Source: Syntrophaceae bacterium (GTDB lineage Bacteria; Desulfobacterota; BSN033; UBA1163). Taken from it: 64,000 nucleotides of DNA. The stretch is from contig JACAEX010000001.1 in NCBI GenBank assembly GCA_013388635.1, forward strand, positions 55,702 through 119,701, written 5' to 3'. Shown here one piece after another: positions 8,232 to 16,818 of this stretch. Positions within the stretch are counted from its first letter, which is position 1, and each line of letters starts with the position of its first letter. Below the pieces are notes generated by a model. That model was not told the origin of the DNA and did not search any database. It worked only from the letters and a program-made list of their open reading frames with translations. Made by a program: the position numbers and the translations under genes.

Positions 8232-8774
8232 TTAATCCTTTTGCTGATCGACAGGGGTGATATAATAGATTTCAGGGAGGTAGCGGTAAGCTTCGTTAAA
8301 ATCGATCCCATAGCCAACCACAAAGACATCGTCAACCTCTTTTCCCAAGTAGTCTGCCTCGATCTCCACCTCCCTTCGCGACTTCTTGTCCAGAAGGGCG
8401 CATATCTTTACGGAGTTAGGGTTCGACAGAGTGAGCCGATCCCTTAAGAACTGCAATGTCCGACCGCTATCGATAATATCCTCAATGATCAAGAGATCCT
8501 TCCCTTCGATAGGCATCTCGATATCCTTTGTGATCTCAATCGTGCCGGAGGTCTTCATTCCGGTTCCGTAACTGGCCAGGCGGACAAAATCGATCTGGAC
8601 CGGGATGCGAAGATGCCGGACGAGGTCAGAGAGGAAGATGAAGGCCCCTTTCAGGATGCAGACCAGTATCAGGTCTCTACCCCTGTAGTCTTCAGAGATC
8701 CGGTCGGCCAGGTTCTTGACGATCGAATCGATCTCCTCACGTGAGACCAGGGGATTGAGGCGATATCTCTCCAT
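8232..8774 (-). CDS. hpt: hypoxanthine phosphoribosyltransferase
   Basis: This enzyme salvages hypoxanthine and guanine with PRPP to give IMP and GMP. The 180-residue length is standard. The PRPP-binding loop is IIEDIIDSGRT (residues 96-106). The early loop LVCILKGAFIFLSDL (38-52) and the C-terminal KEVDDVFVVGYGIDFNEAYRYLP block are typical of bacterial HPRT. It sits 14 bp upstream of the PBP-activator-like gene and 2 bp downstream of the metal-dependent hydrolase gene, so the three probably form an operon on the minus strand. Confidence 0.93.
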   Translation of the reverse strand: MERYRLNPLVSREEIDSIVKNLADRISEDYRGRDLILVCILKGAFIFLSDLVRHLRIPVQIDFVRLASYGTGMKTSGTIEITKDIEMPIEGKDLLIIEDIIDSGRTLQFLRDRLTLSNPNSVKICALLDKKSRREVEIEADYLGKEVDDVFVVGYGIDFNEAYRYLPEIYYITPVDQQKD

Positions 8775-8776
8775 GA

Positions 8777-9433
8777 TTACAGGGCATGTTCTAAAACAAT
8801 GATCTCGGTCTGCTGAGGGAGGCTGGCTTTATCAAGAGCAATTTCGCTCGTCTTGGGCCGCTTCAGATTCGACTTTCCCTTGAGAAAGTCTTCGACCGGT
8901 GCAATGGGAAACCCGCATTTTGCCGTCTTGAAATGCATAGGGATGACCACTTTTGGCTTAACCTGTTCAACCACCTTGGTTGCCTCTTTCGAATCGATTG
9001 TGAAATATCCTCCCACGGGGATCAAAAGGAGATCGACCGGGCCGATCTCCTCCAATTCCTTTTGGCTAAGGATGTGGCCGAGGTCTCCTAAGTGGCAGAT
9101 CCGGATGCCATCGACAGAAAAGGTGAAGATGGTGTTCCTGCCCCGCTCACTTCCTTTGGAGGCATCATGGTAAACGGAGATGCCTTTGAATGAGATCCCT
9201 TTGACCGTCTTATCGCCGCTGCCTTTCACGATCTGTGGAGATCCGGCAAGGCTCTTTGTGTCATTGTGATCCGCATGGTCATGGCTGGTTAGAACAATAT
9301 CCGCCTGATCTTTGATCTTGCCATAGGCCAGTTGACCGCCATAAGCCCCGGATTCGTATGGGTCAGTGATGATCTTCACCCCCTGATCAGTGGTGATTAA
9401 GAAGGCTGCATGGCCGTACCATTTAATCTTCAT
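8777..9433 (-). CDS. metallo-beta-lactamase-fold hydrolase (UPF0173 family)
   Basis: This 218-residue cytoplasmic protein has a beta-lactamase-like metal site: TSHDHADHND near residue 49 is the HxHxDH motif, GDLGH near 116 gives another ligand, and PMHFKT near 168 supplies the last His. It begins MKIKWYGHAAFLI, typical of the UPF0173/YtkL group of putative metal-dependent hydrolases. The substrate of the group is not established. It lies 2 bp from hpt in the same orientation. Upstream is a 145-bp AT-rich spacer without a clear promoter call. Confidence 0.85.
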   Translation of the reverse strand: MKIKWYGHAAFLITTDQGVKIITDPYESGAYGGQLAYGKIKDQADIVLTSHDHADHNDTKSLAGSPQIVKGSGDKTVKGISFKGISVYHDASKGSERGRNTIFTFSVDGIRICHLGDLGHILSQKELEEIGPVDLLLIPVGGYFTIDSKEATKVVEQVKPKVVIPMHFKTAKCGFPIAPVEDFLKGKSNLKRPKTSEIALDKASLPQQTEIIVLEHAL

Positions 9434-9578
9434 CTGGACCTCCTTTGCTTAGATTGCGGATTGCTGAACGCAGGGGATTAAATTGCAAATCAATTCTAAG
9501 ACATTAAATTTTAATATCCCATCATTCTCAGAAAAAGTCAATCCTCTTTTCAAGTTGCAACCTTAGAACCCACCTGCA

Positions 9579-9878
9579 TCACCCTAACTTATCCAGGACG
9601 GCCTTCTTTTTTCCAGCGAGGGTTCCTTTCTTATCCCTCCGGTCATCGATTCTAATCGTGGTCAGGACCCGTGGCGCCCCTTTCTTAAAAGGCGCATCGT
9701 GCATCTTAAGGACGATCCGGATCAGATCTCTCACGTCTCCCTCGATATTCGTTCCCATTGAGGTTAACTCATACTTCACCTTCTCCTTTTTCAAAATGCG
9801 AATGCAGTCGGCCACATAAGAGCTCAGGCTCGTTCCCGCTGTACCAATCGGGACGATGCTGACTTCTAAGATCGCCAT
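9579..9878 (-). CDS. MTH1187-family thiamine-binding small protein
   Basis: The start at 9878 is chosen for its AGGAGGTG site, giving a 99-residue protein (MAILEVSIVPIGTAGTSLSSY). The family (MTH1187/YkoF-like, formerly UPF0045) has a ferredoxin-like fold, assembles as tetramers and binds thiamine or related ligands. The conserved N-terminal strand, SMGTNIEGD and TTIRIDDRRDKKGTL blocks are all visible. No thiamine biosynthesis genes are nearby, so its use here is unclear. The gene is divergent from ccdA. Confidence 0.85.
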   Translation of the reverse strand: MAILEVSIVPIGTAGTSLSSYVADCIRILKKEKVKYELTSMGTNIEGDVRDLIRIVLKMHDAPFKKGAPRVLTTIRIDDRRDKKGTLAGKKKAVLDKLG

Positions 9879-10015
9879 GGGGCACCTCCTGAAATTGAAA
9901 TTTACCATTGACAGAAGACTGAAAAAGACTGGACAATGGCCTCTCAGTATCTACCACTCCATCGAATAGTTGTCAACGGGAGCAGTATTGCTTTCTTTTT
10001 GTTCAAAAGTATTGT

Positions 10016-10762
10016 ATGAATATTATTAGTACCATGGGCCAGCCTCAAGAGATATCAGTCCTCATCGCATTTCTCGGAGGAGTCCTCTCCTTTGTCTCGC
10101 CCTGTGTCCTTCCCCTGATCCCATCCTATATCACCTATATCACGGGGGTTTCGTTCAAAGATCTCAGCGATGCAGGGACAAGGGCGAAACTGAGGTGGGC
10201 GACCGCCACCCATTCGTTACTCTTCATCGCGGGTTTCTCCACCGTCTTCGTCCTGATGGGTGCCTCCGCTTCCTATCTGGGACAACTGTTGATCCGTTAC
10301 CAAGACTGGCTGATGAAGGGAGGAGGGGTGTTGATCATCATCTTGGGGATCCACTTCACGGGCCTCATCAACCTCCCTTTTCTGCAGATGGAGAGACGTC
10401 TTGAATTGAGGAAGAAGCCTCTGGGCTATCTTGGTTCTTTTTTGGTCGGGATTGTCTTCGCAGCGGGATGGACCCCCTGTGTTGGTCCGATCCTCTCCAC
10501 CATTCTCCTCTATGCGAGCACATCCCGAAGTTTCACAACCGGCGTCCTCCTCCTGATGGTCTACTCGATGGGGCTGGGAGTACCTTTTTTCCTCTCTTCA
10601 TTGGCTTTCAATTCTTTTCTCTCTGCGTTCGAGAAGATCAGACGATACATGAAGGTCATCACCATTGTCAGCGGCCTCTTCCTCATCGGCATCGGGATCC
10701 TCCTGTTGACCGACGCCTTCAGAGAGATCAATGCCTACCTGAATATGTTTGTCAATCCCTAA
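10016..10762 (+). CDS. ccdA: CcdA-type cytochrome c biogenesis / thiol-disulfide transporter
   Basis: This 248-residue integral membrane protein has six predicted helices. It carries the two redox cysteines of CcdA/DsbD-beta: C30 in VSPCVLPLIPSY and C155 in GWTPCVGPIL. Such proteins pass electrons from cytoplasmic thioredoxin to extracytoplasmic thiols, for example for heme ligation to apocytochrome c. No partner thioredoxin-like gene is adjacent. The ATG at 10016 lacks an obvious ribosome binding site, and a second in-frame ATG at 10034 is an alternative. It is the only plus-strand gene between 2.2 and 13.3 kb. Confidence 0.88.
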   Translation: MNIISTMGQPQEISVLIAFLGGVLSFVSPCVLPLIPSYITYITGVSFKDLSDAGTRAKLRWATATHSLLFIAGFSTVFVLMGASASYLGQLLIRYQDWLMKGGGVLIIILGIHFTGLINLPFLQMERRLELRKKPLGYLGSFLVGIVFAAGWTPCVGPILSTILLYASTSRSFTTGVLLLMVYSMGLGVPFFLSSLAFNSFLSAFEKIRRYMKVITIVSGLFLIGIGILLLTDAFREINAYLNMFVNP

Positions 10763-10919
10763 CTCCCAGCCTTGCCGGGAAGCTCGAAATTCGAATTTCG
10801 AAATCCTAAATAAATTCAAATGCCAGCAATAAACATTCCAAACCTATTTTAAACATTTAGACTTTGAATTTGGAAATTTTTTCGCAGTTCGAATTCAGCG
10901 CTTCGGATTTTATTTAGAC
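10763..10919. repeat. AT-rich dispersed intergenic repeat
   Basis: The spacer between convergent ccdA and lptG is made of near-palindromic AT-rich words such as CTCGAAATTCGAATTTCGAA and CTTTGAATTTGGAAATTTTT. Related words recur near 850-870, 22265-22295, 22610-22670 and 28828-28845. It does not code for anything visible. It may act as a bidirectional terminator region or as debris of a small non-autonomous element. Confidence 0.5.
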
Positions 10920-12014
10920 TTATTGCCTGACACTTGTCAGGGCAAAGATCCCAGCCATGCCAAAGAGGAACGTGGGCATCCAGGAGGCGAGAAAGGGTGG
11001 AAGGATTCCTGATCTCCCAAAGGAGAGGAAGACACTGAAGGCCAGACCATACAAGAAACCGATCATCACGCTGAGGCCGATGCTCAGGGCCACTCCGCCA
11101 GATCGGCCGCTCTTGAGGGCAAAGGGGATTCCGATCAGGACCATGATCACGTTCAACAAGGGGTAGGAGAGTTTGGAGTGGAGATCAACGAGATATCGAG
11201 TCGGATCATAACCAGCAGATCGAATCCTTTGGATATAATTCCGAAGCTCTGTATAGCTCATCTCCTTCGACTGCCGCTCAATGGCTTGAAAGGATTCCCA
11301 TCCCTCGGGCAGAATAAGTTCGATCTCTCTGAAAGGGCTGGTCTGGATCGAACCCTGTTGATCGAAGTCCCGAACCGCCCCCTCGAGAAATTGCCACTTG
11401 TCATTGATCCATTTTGCCTCGCGAGCGTCAACCCTCCGCACACATCGAAACTGGCTGTCAAACTGGTAAAGGGTGAGACCATTCAGGCTCTTTTTGTCAG
11501 GATCGAGGAGCTGGATATTGTAGATCCGTTGATCACTCCGGTACCAGATCTTATAGTTTTTGAAGAAGCTGGATGTCTTCTCTTTTCTTACCTCAACCGA
11601 AAGCAGGTGACGGACCCTTTGGTTGGTCAGAGGGACAAGGTATTCATTTCCTAAGAACGAAACACAGCCGATGAGCACGGCGGTCAGGAGTAAAGGAAAC
11701 GTGACACGGTAGAGGCTTACCCCACCTGCCTTCATCGCCGTGATCTCACTATGCCTGGAAAGCATCCCCAGAGTAAGAAGGGTGGCCAGGAGCACGGCAT
11801 AGGGAAGGGTCCACTGAAAAGTCACCTCTGGAACCTTATAGAGGATGTACTCGAATATCAGATAAACAGGCGCCTGATACTTGATGAAGACATCCATTTT
11901 CTGGAAGAAGAGGACGACCACATAGATCAGGATCAGACTGCTCAGGCTCAGGCTGAAAATCTTGAGGTACTCACGGACGACATATCTGTTGAGGACCCGA
12001 TATCTTTCACGCAT
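10920..12014 (-). CDS. lptG: LPS export ABC transporter permease LptG
   Basis: This 364-residue inner-membrane permease of the YjgP/YjgQ family is one half of the LptFG channel that, with LptB, extracts lipopolysaccharide from the inner membrane. There are three N-terminal helices (about residues 15-115), a periplasmic beta-jellyroll stretch (130-255) and three C-terminal helices (about 275-362). The SEITAMKAGGVSLYRV segment after helix 2 is the family coupling region. It overlaps the upstream lptF by 8 bp, so translation is coupled. The order lptF-lptG supports the assignment of which paralogue is which. Confidence 0.88.
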   Translation of the reverse strand: MRERYRVLNRYVVREYLKIFSLSLSSLILIYVVVLFFQKMDVFIKYQAPVYLIFEYILYKVPEVTFQWTLPYAVLLATLLTLGMLSRHSEITAMKAGGVSLYRVTFPLLLTAVLIGCVSFLGNEYLVPLTNQRVRHLLSVEVRKEKTSSFFKNYKIWYRSDQRIYNIQLLDPDKKSLNGLTLYQFDSQFRCVRRVDAREAKWINDKWQFLEGAVRDFDQQGSIQTSPFREIELILPEGWESFQAIERQSKEMSYTELRNYIQRIRSAGYDPTRYLVDLHSKLSYPLLNVIMVLIGIPFALKSGRSGGVALSIGLSVMIGFLYGLAFSVFLSFGRSGILPPFLASWMPTFLFGMAGIFALTSVRQ

Positions 12015-13188
12015 CGTCGAGCGACCCTCTCCATTTCCGTTGAACAGAATCGATCGCCTGGTTCAACCATACCAAGGGTTTGAACGGAGACTCTTTGGCA
12101 GCTTTGATCAGAAGGTAGATGCCAAGGCCTCCGAAGAGAAAGTTGGGTGCCCATCCGGCCCAAAAGGGCGGAAGGAGATGGCGAAGCGCAAGGATTTCGG
12201 AGGCCGAGAGCGAAATGTAATAGGCCAATAGAATGATGATGCTCAAGATGAAACCGTAGGATCTGCCCGACCGCCGGGGTTGAATCCCCAGAGGAACTCC
12301 GATGAAACCGAATATGATGCACACGAAGGGAATAGCATATCGTTTATGAAGCTCGACCCGCTGAGGTGTCACATCTTCTCCGAGGCCTTCCTTCTTCTCT
12401 ATTTTCCCTTTGAGGTCGTCAATGGACATCTCATGTTCTCTCAGTTTCCTGTCCACGGCGATCAGAGCCCTTGACATTTCGAGCTTGAGATCATAGACGC
12501 TAAATTGAACCTTCTGGTAAGTACCTGTCTTTGGCTCAAACCGATGAATCTCGCCGCTGAAGAGCCTTAGGATGACCTCCTGAGATCTGGGATCGCCGGT
12601 AAGGAACCCCTCCTTCGCAAAGATCGTATTGAGTTTCTCCTTGTCCCTTTCATCATGGATGAGAATTCCCTCCATCCTCTTTCCTTGAATCGGGACTTTG
12701 TCCACATAGACCACCAAGCCGTCAAAGGTGTCGTTGAAAACCCGCTCCTTGATTTCGATGTCCGCTCTGGATTGAGCGATGAGGTATAGGGTTGACTTAA
12801 ATCCGATGTTTCCCCACGGGAGTCCATAGAAAACCAAGAAAGCGGTAAGAAAGTAGGCGCCGATGGAGAAGATGGAGACAGGGAAGAAGAGCTGGTAGAG
12901 GCTCAAGCCGGATGCCTTAAAGGCAGTGATCTCACTGTCGCCGGAGAGCCTCCCAAACGCTAAGAGTATGGCCAGGAGCACAGCCATGGGAATGGTAAAG
13001 ACCAGGAAGGAGGGAGAGATGTAGAACAGGAGCATCAATATGCTGGTAGGGCTGACCCCTTTTGTTACAATAAGTTCGATCAGTTTTAGAATTTTATCCA
13101 TGAGGAGGATGACCGTGAAGATCATGAGCCCGATAAAAAAGATAGGAAGGATCTCCTTCAGGATATAAAGGTAGGTCGTTTTTTTCAT
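12007..13188 (-). CDS. lptF: LPS export ABC transporter permease LptF
   Basis: This 393-residue partner of LptG has the same layout: N-terminal helices (about residues 12-120) with LSGDSEITAFKASGLSLYQL, a periplasmic jellyroll domain (about 130-270) and C-terminal helices ending near residue 365. It is first in the two-gene operon, just behind a 130-bp spacer shared with the tRNA gene transcribed the other way. Presence of LptF/LptG shows the host has an LPS-bearing outer membrane. lptB and lptC are not in the window. Confidence 0.88.
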   Translation of the reverse strand: MKKTTYLYILKEILPIFFIGLMIFTVILLMDKILKLIELIVTKGVSPTSILMLLFYISPSFLVFTIPMAVLLAILLAFGRLSGDSEITAFKASGLSLYQLFFPVSIFSIGAYFLTAFLVFYGLPWGNIGFKSTLYLIAQSRADIEIKERVFNDTFDGLVVYVDKVPIQGKRMEGILIHDERDKEKLNTIFAKEGFLTGDPRSQEVILRLFSGEIHRFEPKTGTYQKVQFSVYDLKLEMSRALIAVDRKLREHEMSIDDLKGKIEKKEGLGEDVTPQRVELHKRYAIPFVCIIFGFIGVPLGIQPRRSGRSYGFILSIIILLAYYISLSASEILALRHLLPPFWAGWAPNFLFGGLGIYLLIKAAKESPFKPLVWLNQAIDSVQRKWRGSLDDA

Positions 13189-13280
13189 TCGCCTCGTTCA
13201 AGAAAACCCGAGATTAAGGGCACGCCTTTCTTTTATTCTATGGGAGAGAGAGACGGAATGTCAAGGAAGGGGTCAGAAAC

Positions 13281-13310
13281 TTGACAAAACTTAAGTTATT
13301 GGATTATCAT
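13281..13310 (+). promoter_or_regulatory. sigma-70-type promoter of the initiator tRNA gene
   Basis: A perfect -35 TTGACA (13281-13286) and a -10 TATCAT (13305-13310) are separated by 18 bp. Transcription would start about 10 bp ahead of the tRNA 5' end at 13320. This is the best match to a housekeeping promoter seen near a defined RNA gene in this window. Confidence 0.7.
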
Positions 13311-13319
13311 TATTTCAAT

Positions 13320-13396
<77 letters not shown>

Positions 13397-13408
13397 ATGA
13401 GATCAAGG

Positions 13409-13437
13409 GGCTGCGAGGTGATCGTAGCCTTTTTTTT
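13409..13437 (+). terminator. rho-independent terminator after the tRNA gene
   Basis: The stem GGCTGCGA / TCGTAGCC (8 bp with one G-T pair) has a 5-base loop and is followed directly by eight T residues (13430-13437). It lies 13 bp after the tRNA CCA. Confidence 0.8.
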
Positions 13438-13479
13438 GACTTGAAATCTATATTCCGATTTCTTATACTGAGGGCATTG

Positions 13480-13926
13480 ATGGGGGATCCGTACGCTCAG
13501 ATGAGGACGATGTGGAACTTTTTTAAGGGATTTTGGCGACTTAAAGAACGCCGCAAGTCCGCCCGAGCGCCTGTCAGCTCAGCCGTCAGATTTAGAATCA
13601 TCGACAGCAAAAATCCTGCCATTCGTTCCCGAATACTTCACGGAAAGGTTCTCGACCTATCTCTGGAAGGGCTGTGCATCGGGACGAACACAGTTCAGAT
13701 GGATGGGTTGCACGTCTTTCATCCGTCCTCTCAACAGAGAAACAGATTGGAGATCGAGGTTGAGCTCCGTCCGGACCTGCCTCCTATGAGGATATTGGCA
13801 GAGGTGAAATGGTACAGTCGGGTTGAAGATGAGGTCGGATGGATTTACAAGATGGGAGTGAATTGGGATTCCCTCAGCGAAAGCGACCGACAGACTCTCA
13901 AGACTTTCCTAAAAACGAGGGATTAA
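13480..13926 (+). CDS. PilZ-domain protein
   Basis: The c-di-GMP-binding PilZ signature is present: RRKSAR (RxxxR type), then DLSLEGLCIGT (the D/NxSxxG motif) and a closing VKWYSRVEDEVGWIYKMGVNW strand pair. From the ATG at 13480 the product is 148 residues. A TTG start at 13441 would add 13 residues but lies just behind the T-tract of the tRNA terminator, so the later start is preferred. It has no enzymatic output domain and probably acts as a small c-di-GMP-responsive adaptor. The gene is isolated, so its partner is unknown. Confidence 0.75.
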   Translation: MGDPYAQMRTMWNFFKGFWRLKERRKSARAPVSSAVRFRIIDSKNPAIRSRILHGKVLDLSLEGLCIGTNTVQMDGLHVFHPSSQQRNRLEIEVELRPDLPPMRILAEVKWYSRVEDEVGWIYKMGVNWDSLSESDRQTLKTFLKTRD

Positions 13927-14017
13927 TCCCTGCCGCCAAAAAATAATTTTAATCTGATTCCTCACAGAGTGAAACTCCTCGGCCATGGACGGGGCTTGCG
14001 GAGCACATTCCGGTCAA

Positions 14018-14065
14018 CTCCGATGATCCTCATCAGAATTTTCGAAGCAGACTTCATGGCCGTAA
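14018..14065 (+). repeat. 48-nt dispersed repeat, copy A
   Basis: This segment matches 16728-16775 at 39 of 48 positions, including an uninterrupted 15-base run (TCCTCATCAGAATTT). Both copies are intergenic and in the same orientation, about 2.7 kb apart. It could be a conserved regulatory leader or a small dispersed element. Confidence 0.55.
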
Positions 14066-14089
14066 GGGGTATTGGAAAGATCAGAAGGC

Positions 14090-14281
14090 ATGGAGAAGAA
14101 ATTACCCTTTCCCTGCCCGGTTTGTGGTCGAAAGACCGATCACCCAATAGAAGGGCTAAGAGAGGGAGCTACCCTGACCTGTCCTTTTTGTAAGCTGACC
14201 CTGACCCTCCACGGCCACATGTGGAAGGATGTCCAGAGAGAGATCAGGAAGTTGAAAGAAGGTGGCAGGGCTCGATCGTGA
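14090..14281 (+). CDS. small zinc-ribbon protein
   Basis: This 63-residue protein starts at an ATG preceded by AGAAGG (an upstream TTG at 14072 is less likely). Two CxxC knuckles, CPVCGRK and CPFCKLT, 21 residues apart predict a structural zinc site. The C-terminal part is a charged helix. Such small ribbons often bind nucleic acid or partner proteins, but no family is recognised. It lies 24 bp upstream of the ADP-ribosylglycohydrolase gene in the same direction. Confidence 0.6.
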   Translation: MEKKLPFPCPVCGRKTDHPIEGLREGATLTCPFCKLTLTLHGHMWKDVQREIRKLKEGGRARS

Positions 14282-14305
14282 GACCGTGCCCCGGCTGAAG
14301 GCACA

Positions 14306-15229
14306 GTGGAAGCGGATCTGAGAGCAAAATATCAGGGTGCCATGGTAGGCGGCGCCATTGGCGATGCAATCGGCGAGCTTGCTTTCCATTATCGGAAAAA
14401 AGAGGATTTGTGCAGCGCAGTCAATCGAATCGAAAAGCTCACCTATACAGACGATACGGCAATGGCCATCGGCCTCGCGGAATCGATTCTCGAAAAGAGG
14501 GGGATCGATGCCCGGCACTTAGGGGAGACGTTTAGCCGGAACTTTTATCGTGAACCATGGCGGGGTTATGCCCCAGGCCCGCCCACTATCTTCTCCATCG
14601 TGCGTTCCCATGGAATCTCCTATGTCGAGGCTGCCAAGAGCCTATTTCAGGGATCTGGCTCACTGGGAAACGGTGCGGCCATGAGGATTTCTCCGGTTGG
14701 GCTATTTTTTCATGATTCGGATCGTCTCTACGAGGCGGCCTGTGCCTCCGCCGAGGTGACGCATGCACACCCGGTTGGAATGGATGGGGCGGCGGTGCAG
14801 GCCCTGGCCGTTGCTCAGGCTGTAAGACTCGATCCACAAAAGGAATTCCCTTTGGAAGGATTTATAGAAGGTCTTGTCGCCTTTGCCAGGACGGCCGAGA
14901 TTCGAGAGAAGATGGAGCTTCTGAAGAACATCCTTTCCGATGATCTTCCGGCCAGCATCGCTGCAGATCGGCTGGGACGCTCGGTCGCAGTGGACGAATC
15001 GATGCCGTTTGCCATCTACTCCTTTCTCCGATATCCTAAATCTTTTGAAGGCTGCCTCTTCTGTTCCGTCCTCAATGGTGGAGACCGCGACACGCTTGGT
15101 GCTATGGCATGTGCCATCTCCGGTGCTTACTTAGGCATTGGGGCCATCCCGAGGGGCTGGTCCGACAAGCTCGAAAATCGGGATACGATCATTACCCTGG
15201 CCTCCTCGCTGTCAGAGCTTGCCCATTAA
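14306..15229 (+). CDS. ADP-ribosylglycohydrolase family protein
   Basis: This 307-residue all-alpha enzyme of the ARH/DraG family removes ADP-ribose from proteins or small molecules using two Mg ions. Metal-binding motifs visible are TDDTAMA (about residues 48-54), the GNGAAMRISP loop (about 120) and GGDRDTLGAMACAISGAYLG near the C terminus. THAHP near 152 is also typical. The start is a GTG at 14306 with AAGG upstream. No ADP-ribosyltransferase or nitrogenase genes are nearby, so the substrate is unknown. Confidence 0.85.
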   Translation: MEADLRAKYQGAMVGGAIGDAIGELAFHYRKKEDLCSAVNRIEKLTYTDDTAMAIGLAESILEKRGIDARHLGETFSRNFYREPWRGYAPGPPTIFSIVRSHGISYVEAAKSLFQGSGSLGNGAAMRISPVGLFFHDSDRLYEAACASAEVTHAHPVGMDGAAVQALAVAQAVRLDPQKEFPLEGFIEGLVAFARTAEIREKMELLKNILSDDLPASIAADRLGRSVAVDESMPFAIYSFLRYPKSFEGCLFCSVLNGGDRDTLGAMACAISGAYLGIGAIPRGWSDKLENRDTIITLASSLSELAH

Positions 15230-15236
15230 GGTCGAT

Positions 15237-16700
15237 TCAAAATTCTTCAGCCCATCGGATGGCCTCTGAAAGTTTTTCCAAAACGTCGCTCGCTGTGAAA
15301 TGGAGCCCCTTCTCCTTTCGGACGAAATCACCTGCTAAGCCCGTTACAAACGTAGCGGCCAGGCTTGACTGGAAGAGGCTGTTCTTTGCGGCAAACCCTG
15401 CAATCGCACCGGAGAGAATATCGCCTGTTCCTCCGGTGGCCATCCCAGGATTGCCGGTAAGATTGAATCTCGTCCTCGTCCCGTCCGAAACGATATCCAC
15501 CGGTCCTTTCATCACGACGATGCAGCGACACGTCTTAGCGAATTGCGTCACATTTTCAGGGCTGGGTTCCTGGCCCGATAGTTTTCTGAATTCTCCGCGG
15601 TGAGGAGTGAGGACGACGTTTTCATGCAGGATCTCTAAATCCCCCAGGATTGCATTCAATCCATCCGCATCGATCACGATCTTTCTATCCTTCAATTCCT
15701 TGACGAGATTCACGACCAATCTCCTGGTTTCTTCCCTGACCCCCTTACCCGGTCCCAAACCCATTCCCGGTCCGATCACGACGGAGTCACAACGATATTG
15801 GTTTACTCTCTTAATAATCTCGGAAAGGTGGTCAATCGTTAGGAATTCACCTTCCAGGGATGGCCCGAGAAGGTCGGGGATCTTTTCCACTGCGGCCATG
15901 CAGGGATGAGGGGAAGAGTGGTACACCAGGTCAGCGATCTTAGCTGCTGCTTTTGCCGCATACTCCAGGGCCCCCCGAAAAAAGGAGGAACCTCCGATGA
16001 TCATCACCCTGCCAGCCTCTCCTTTATGGGCATCCTCCTTTCTCTTTTCGAGAATCTTTACATCCCCTGGACCGATCCGATCTTCTATATCCCGGGGGAT
16101 TCCCAGACTTAAAACTTCGGCCTCCTCCGTCTTTGGAAAATGAAGGCTTAAGGTGAGATCGGGCTTGATTGAGACCTCTGAACCATACCCGGTGGGAACA
16201 TCGATACAGATCCTTTTCGCATGGGTTTCGTTTATCTTCAGGATGGCTGTTCGATAAGGCTCCCTCGGCGCTCCCACCATGCCGGTTCCCAGCATAGCGT
16301 CGACAAGGATATCGAACTGACCGAGATCGTATTGGGATAGATCGGTCGAATCTCTGATGAAGAGCTTTCTAAGGCCGGTGTTTTCCAGGATTTGCCAATT
16401 CTTTCTCGCCTCCTCTGTGGCGATCTCCTTTGGACTTCCGAGGAGATAGAGGGTCACCTCATGCTTGTCCATCAGGTGTCTTGCCACAACAAACCCATCG
16501 CCTCCGTTGTTTCCCAGGCCGCAGAATATACCGACTTTCTTTCCACCTCCGTACCTCTGTGAGATCTCATCTGCCACCCCGCGGCCTGCATTCTCCATAA
16601 GCATGAGCGTGTGAAAACCAAAGTACCTTGCGTTGACATCCAAAACAGCCGTTCTCTTCGCTGCATTTTTAAGATCGATCTCCTTGGCCATTTCTGACAC
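15237..16700 (-). CDS. nnr: bifunctional NAD(P)H-hydrate epimerase / dehydratase
   Basis: Nnr repairs NAD(P)H damaged by hydration. The 487-residue protein joins an N-terminal YjeF epimerase domain (CGLGNNGGDGFVVARHL near residues 59-75; DAMLGTGMVG near 134) to a C-terminal ribokinase-like ADP- or ATP-dependent dehydratase domain (VIGPGMGLGPGK near 315; LTPHRGEF near 377; GNPGMATGGTGDILSGAIAG near 432). Both domains look complete. It converges with the ADP-ribosylglycohydrolase gene, with only 7 bp between the two stops. Confidence 0.93.
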   Translation of the reverse strand: MSEMAKEIDLKNAAKRTAVLDVNARYFGFHTLMLMENAGRGVADEISQRYGGGKKVGIFCGLGNNGGDGFVVARHLMDKHEVTLYLLGSPKEIATEEARKNWQILENTGLRKLFIRDSTDLSQYDLGQFDILVDAMLGTGMVGAPREPYRTAILKINETHAKRICIDVPTGYGSEVSIKPDLTLSLHFPKTEEAEVLSLGIPRDIEDRIGPGDVKILEKRKEDAHKGEAGRVMIIGGSSFFRGALEYAAKAAAKIADLVYHSSPHPCMAAVEKIPDLLGPSLEGEFLTIDHLSEIIKRVNQYRCDSVVIGPGMGLGPGKGVREETRRLVVNLVKELKDRKIVIDADGLNAILGDLEILHENVVLTPHRGEFRKLSGQEPSPENVTQFAKTCRCIVVMKGPVDIVSDGTRTRFNLTGNPGMATGGTGDILSGAIAGFAAKNSLFQSSLAATFVTGLAGDFVRKEKGLHFTASDVLEKLSEAIRWAEEF

Positions 16701-16727
16701 CTTCCTCTCCCCTCCTCACCCCCTCAT

Positions 16728-16775
16728 CTCCGATGCTCCTCATCAGAATTTACGAGACGGGCTTCATCACCATAA
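16728..16775 (+). repeat. 48-nt dispersed repeat, copy B
   Basis: This is the second copy of the element at 14018-14065 (39 of 48 identical). It sits just upstream of nnr, in the spacer between nnr and the alcohol dehydrogenase gene, but in plus-strand orientation, away from nnr transcription. Confidence 0.55.
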
Positions 16776-16818
16776 CCGGTTAAAACTTTAAGCAATTTCC
16801 ATCATCGTCGTCTCCCCC

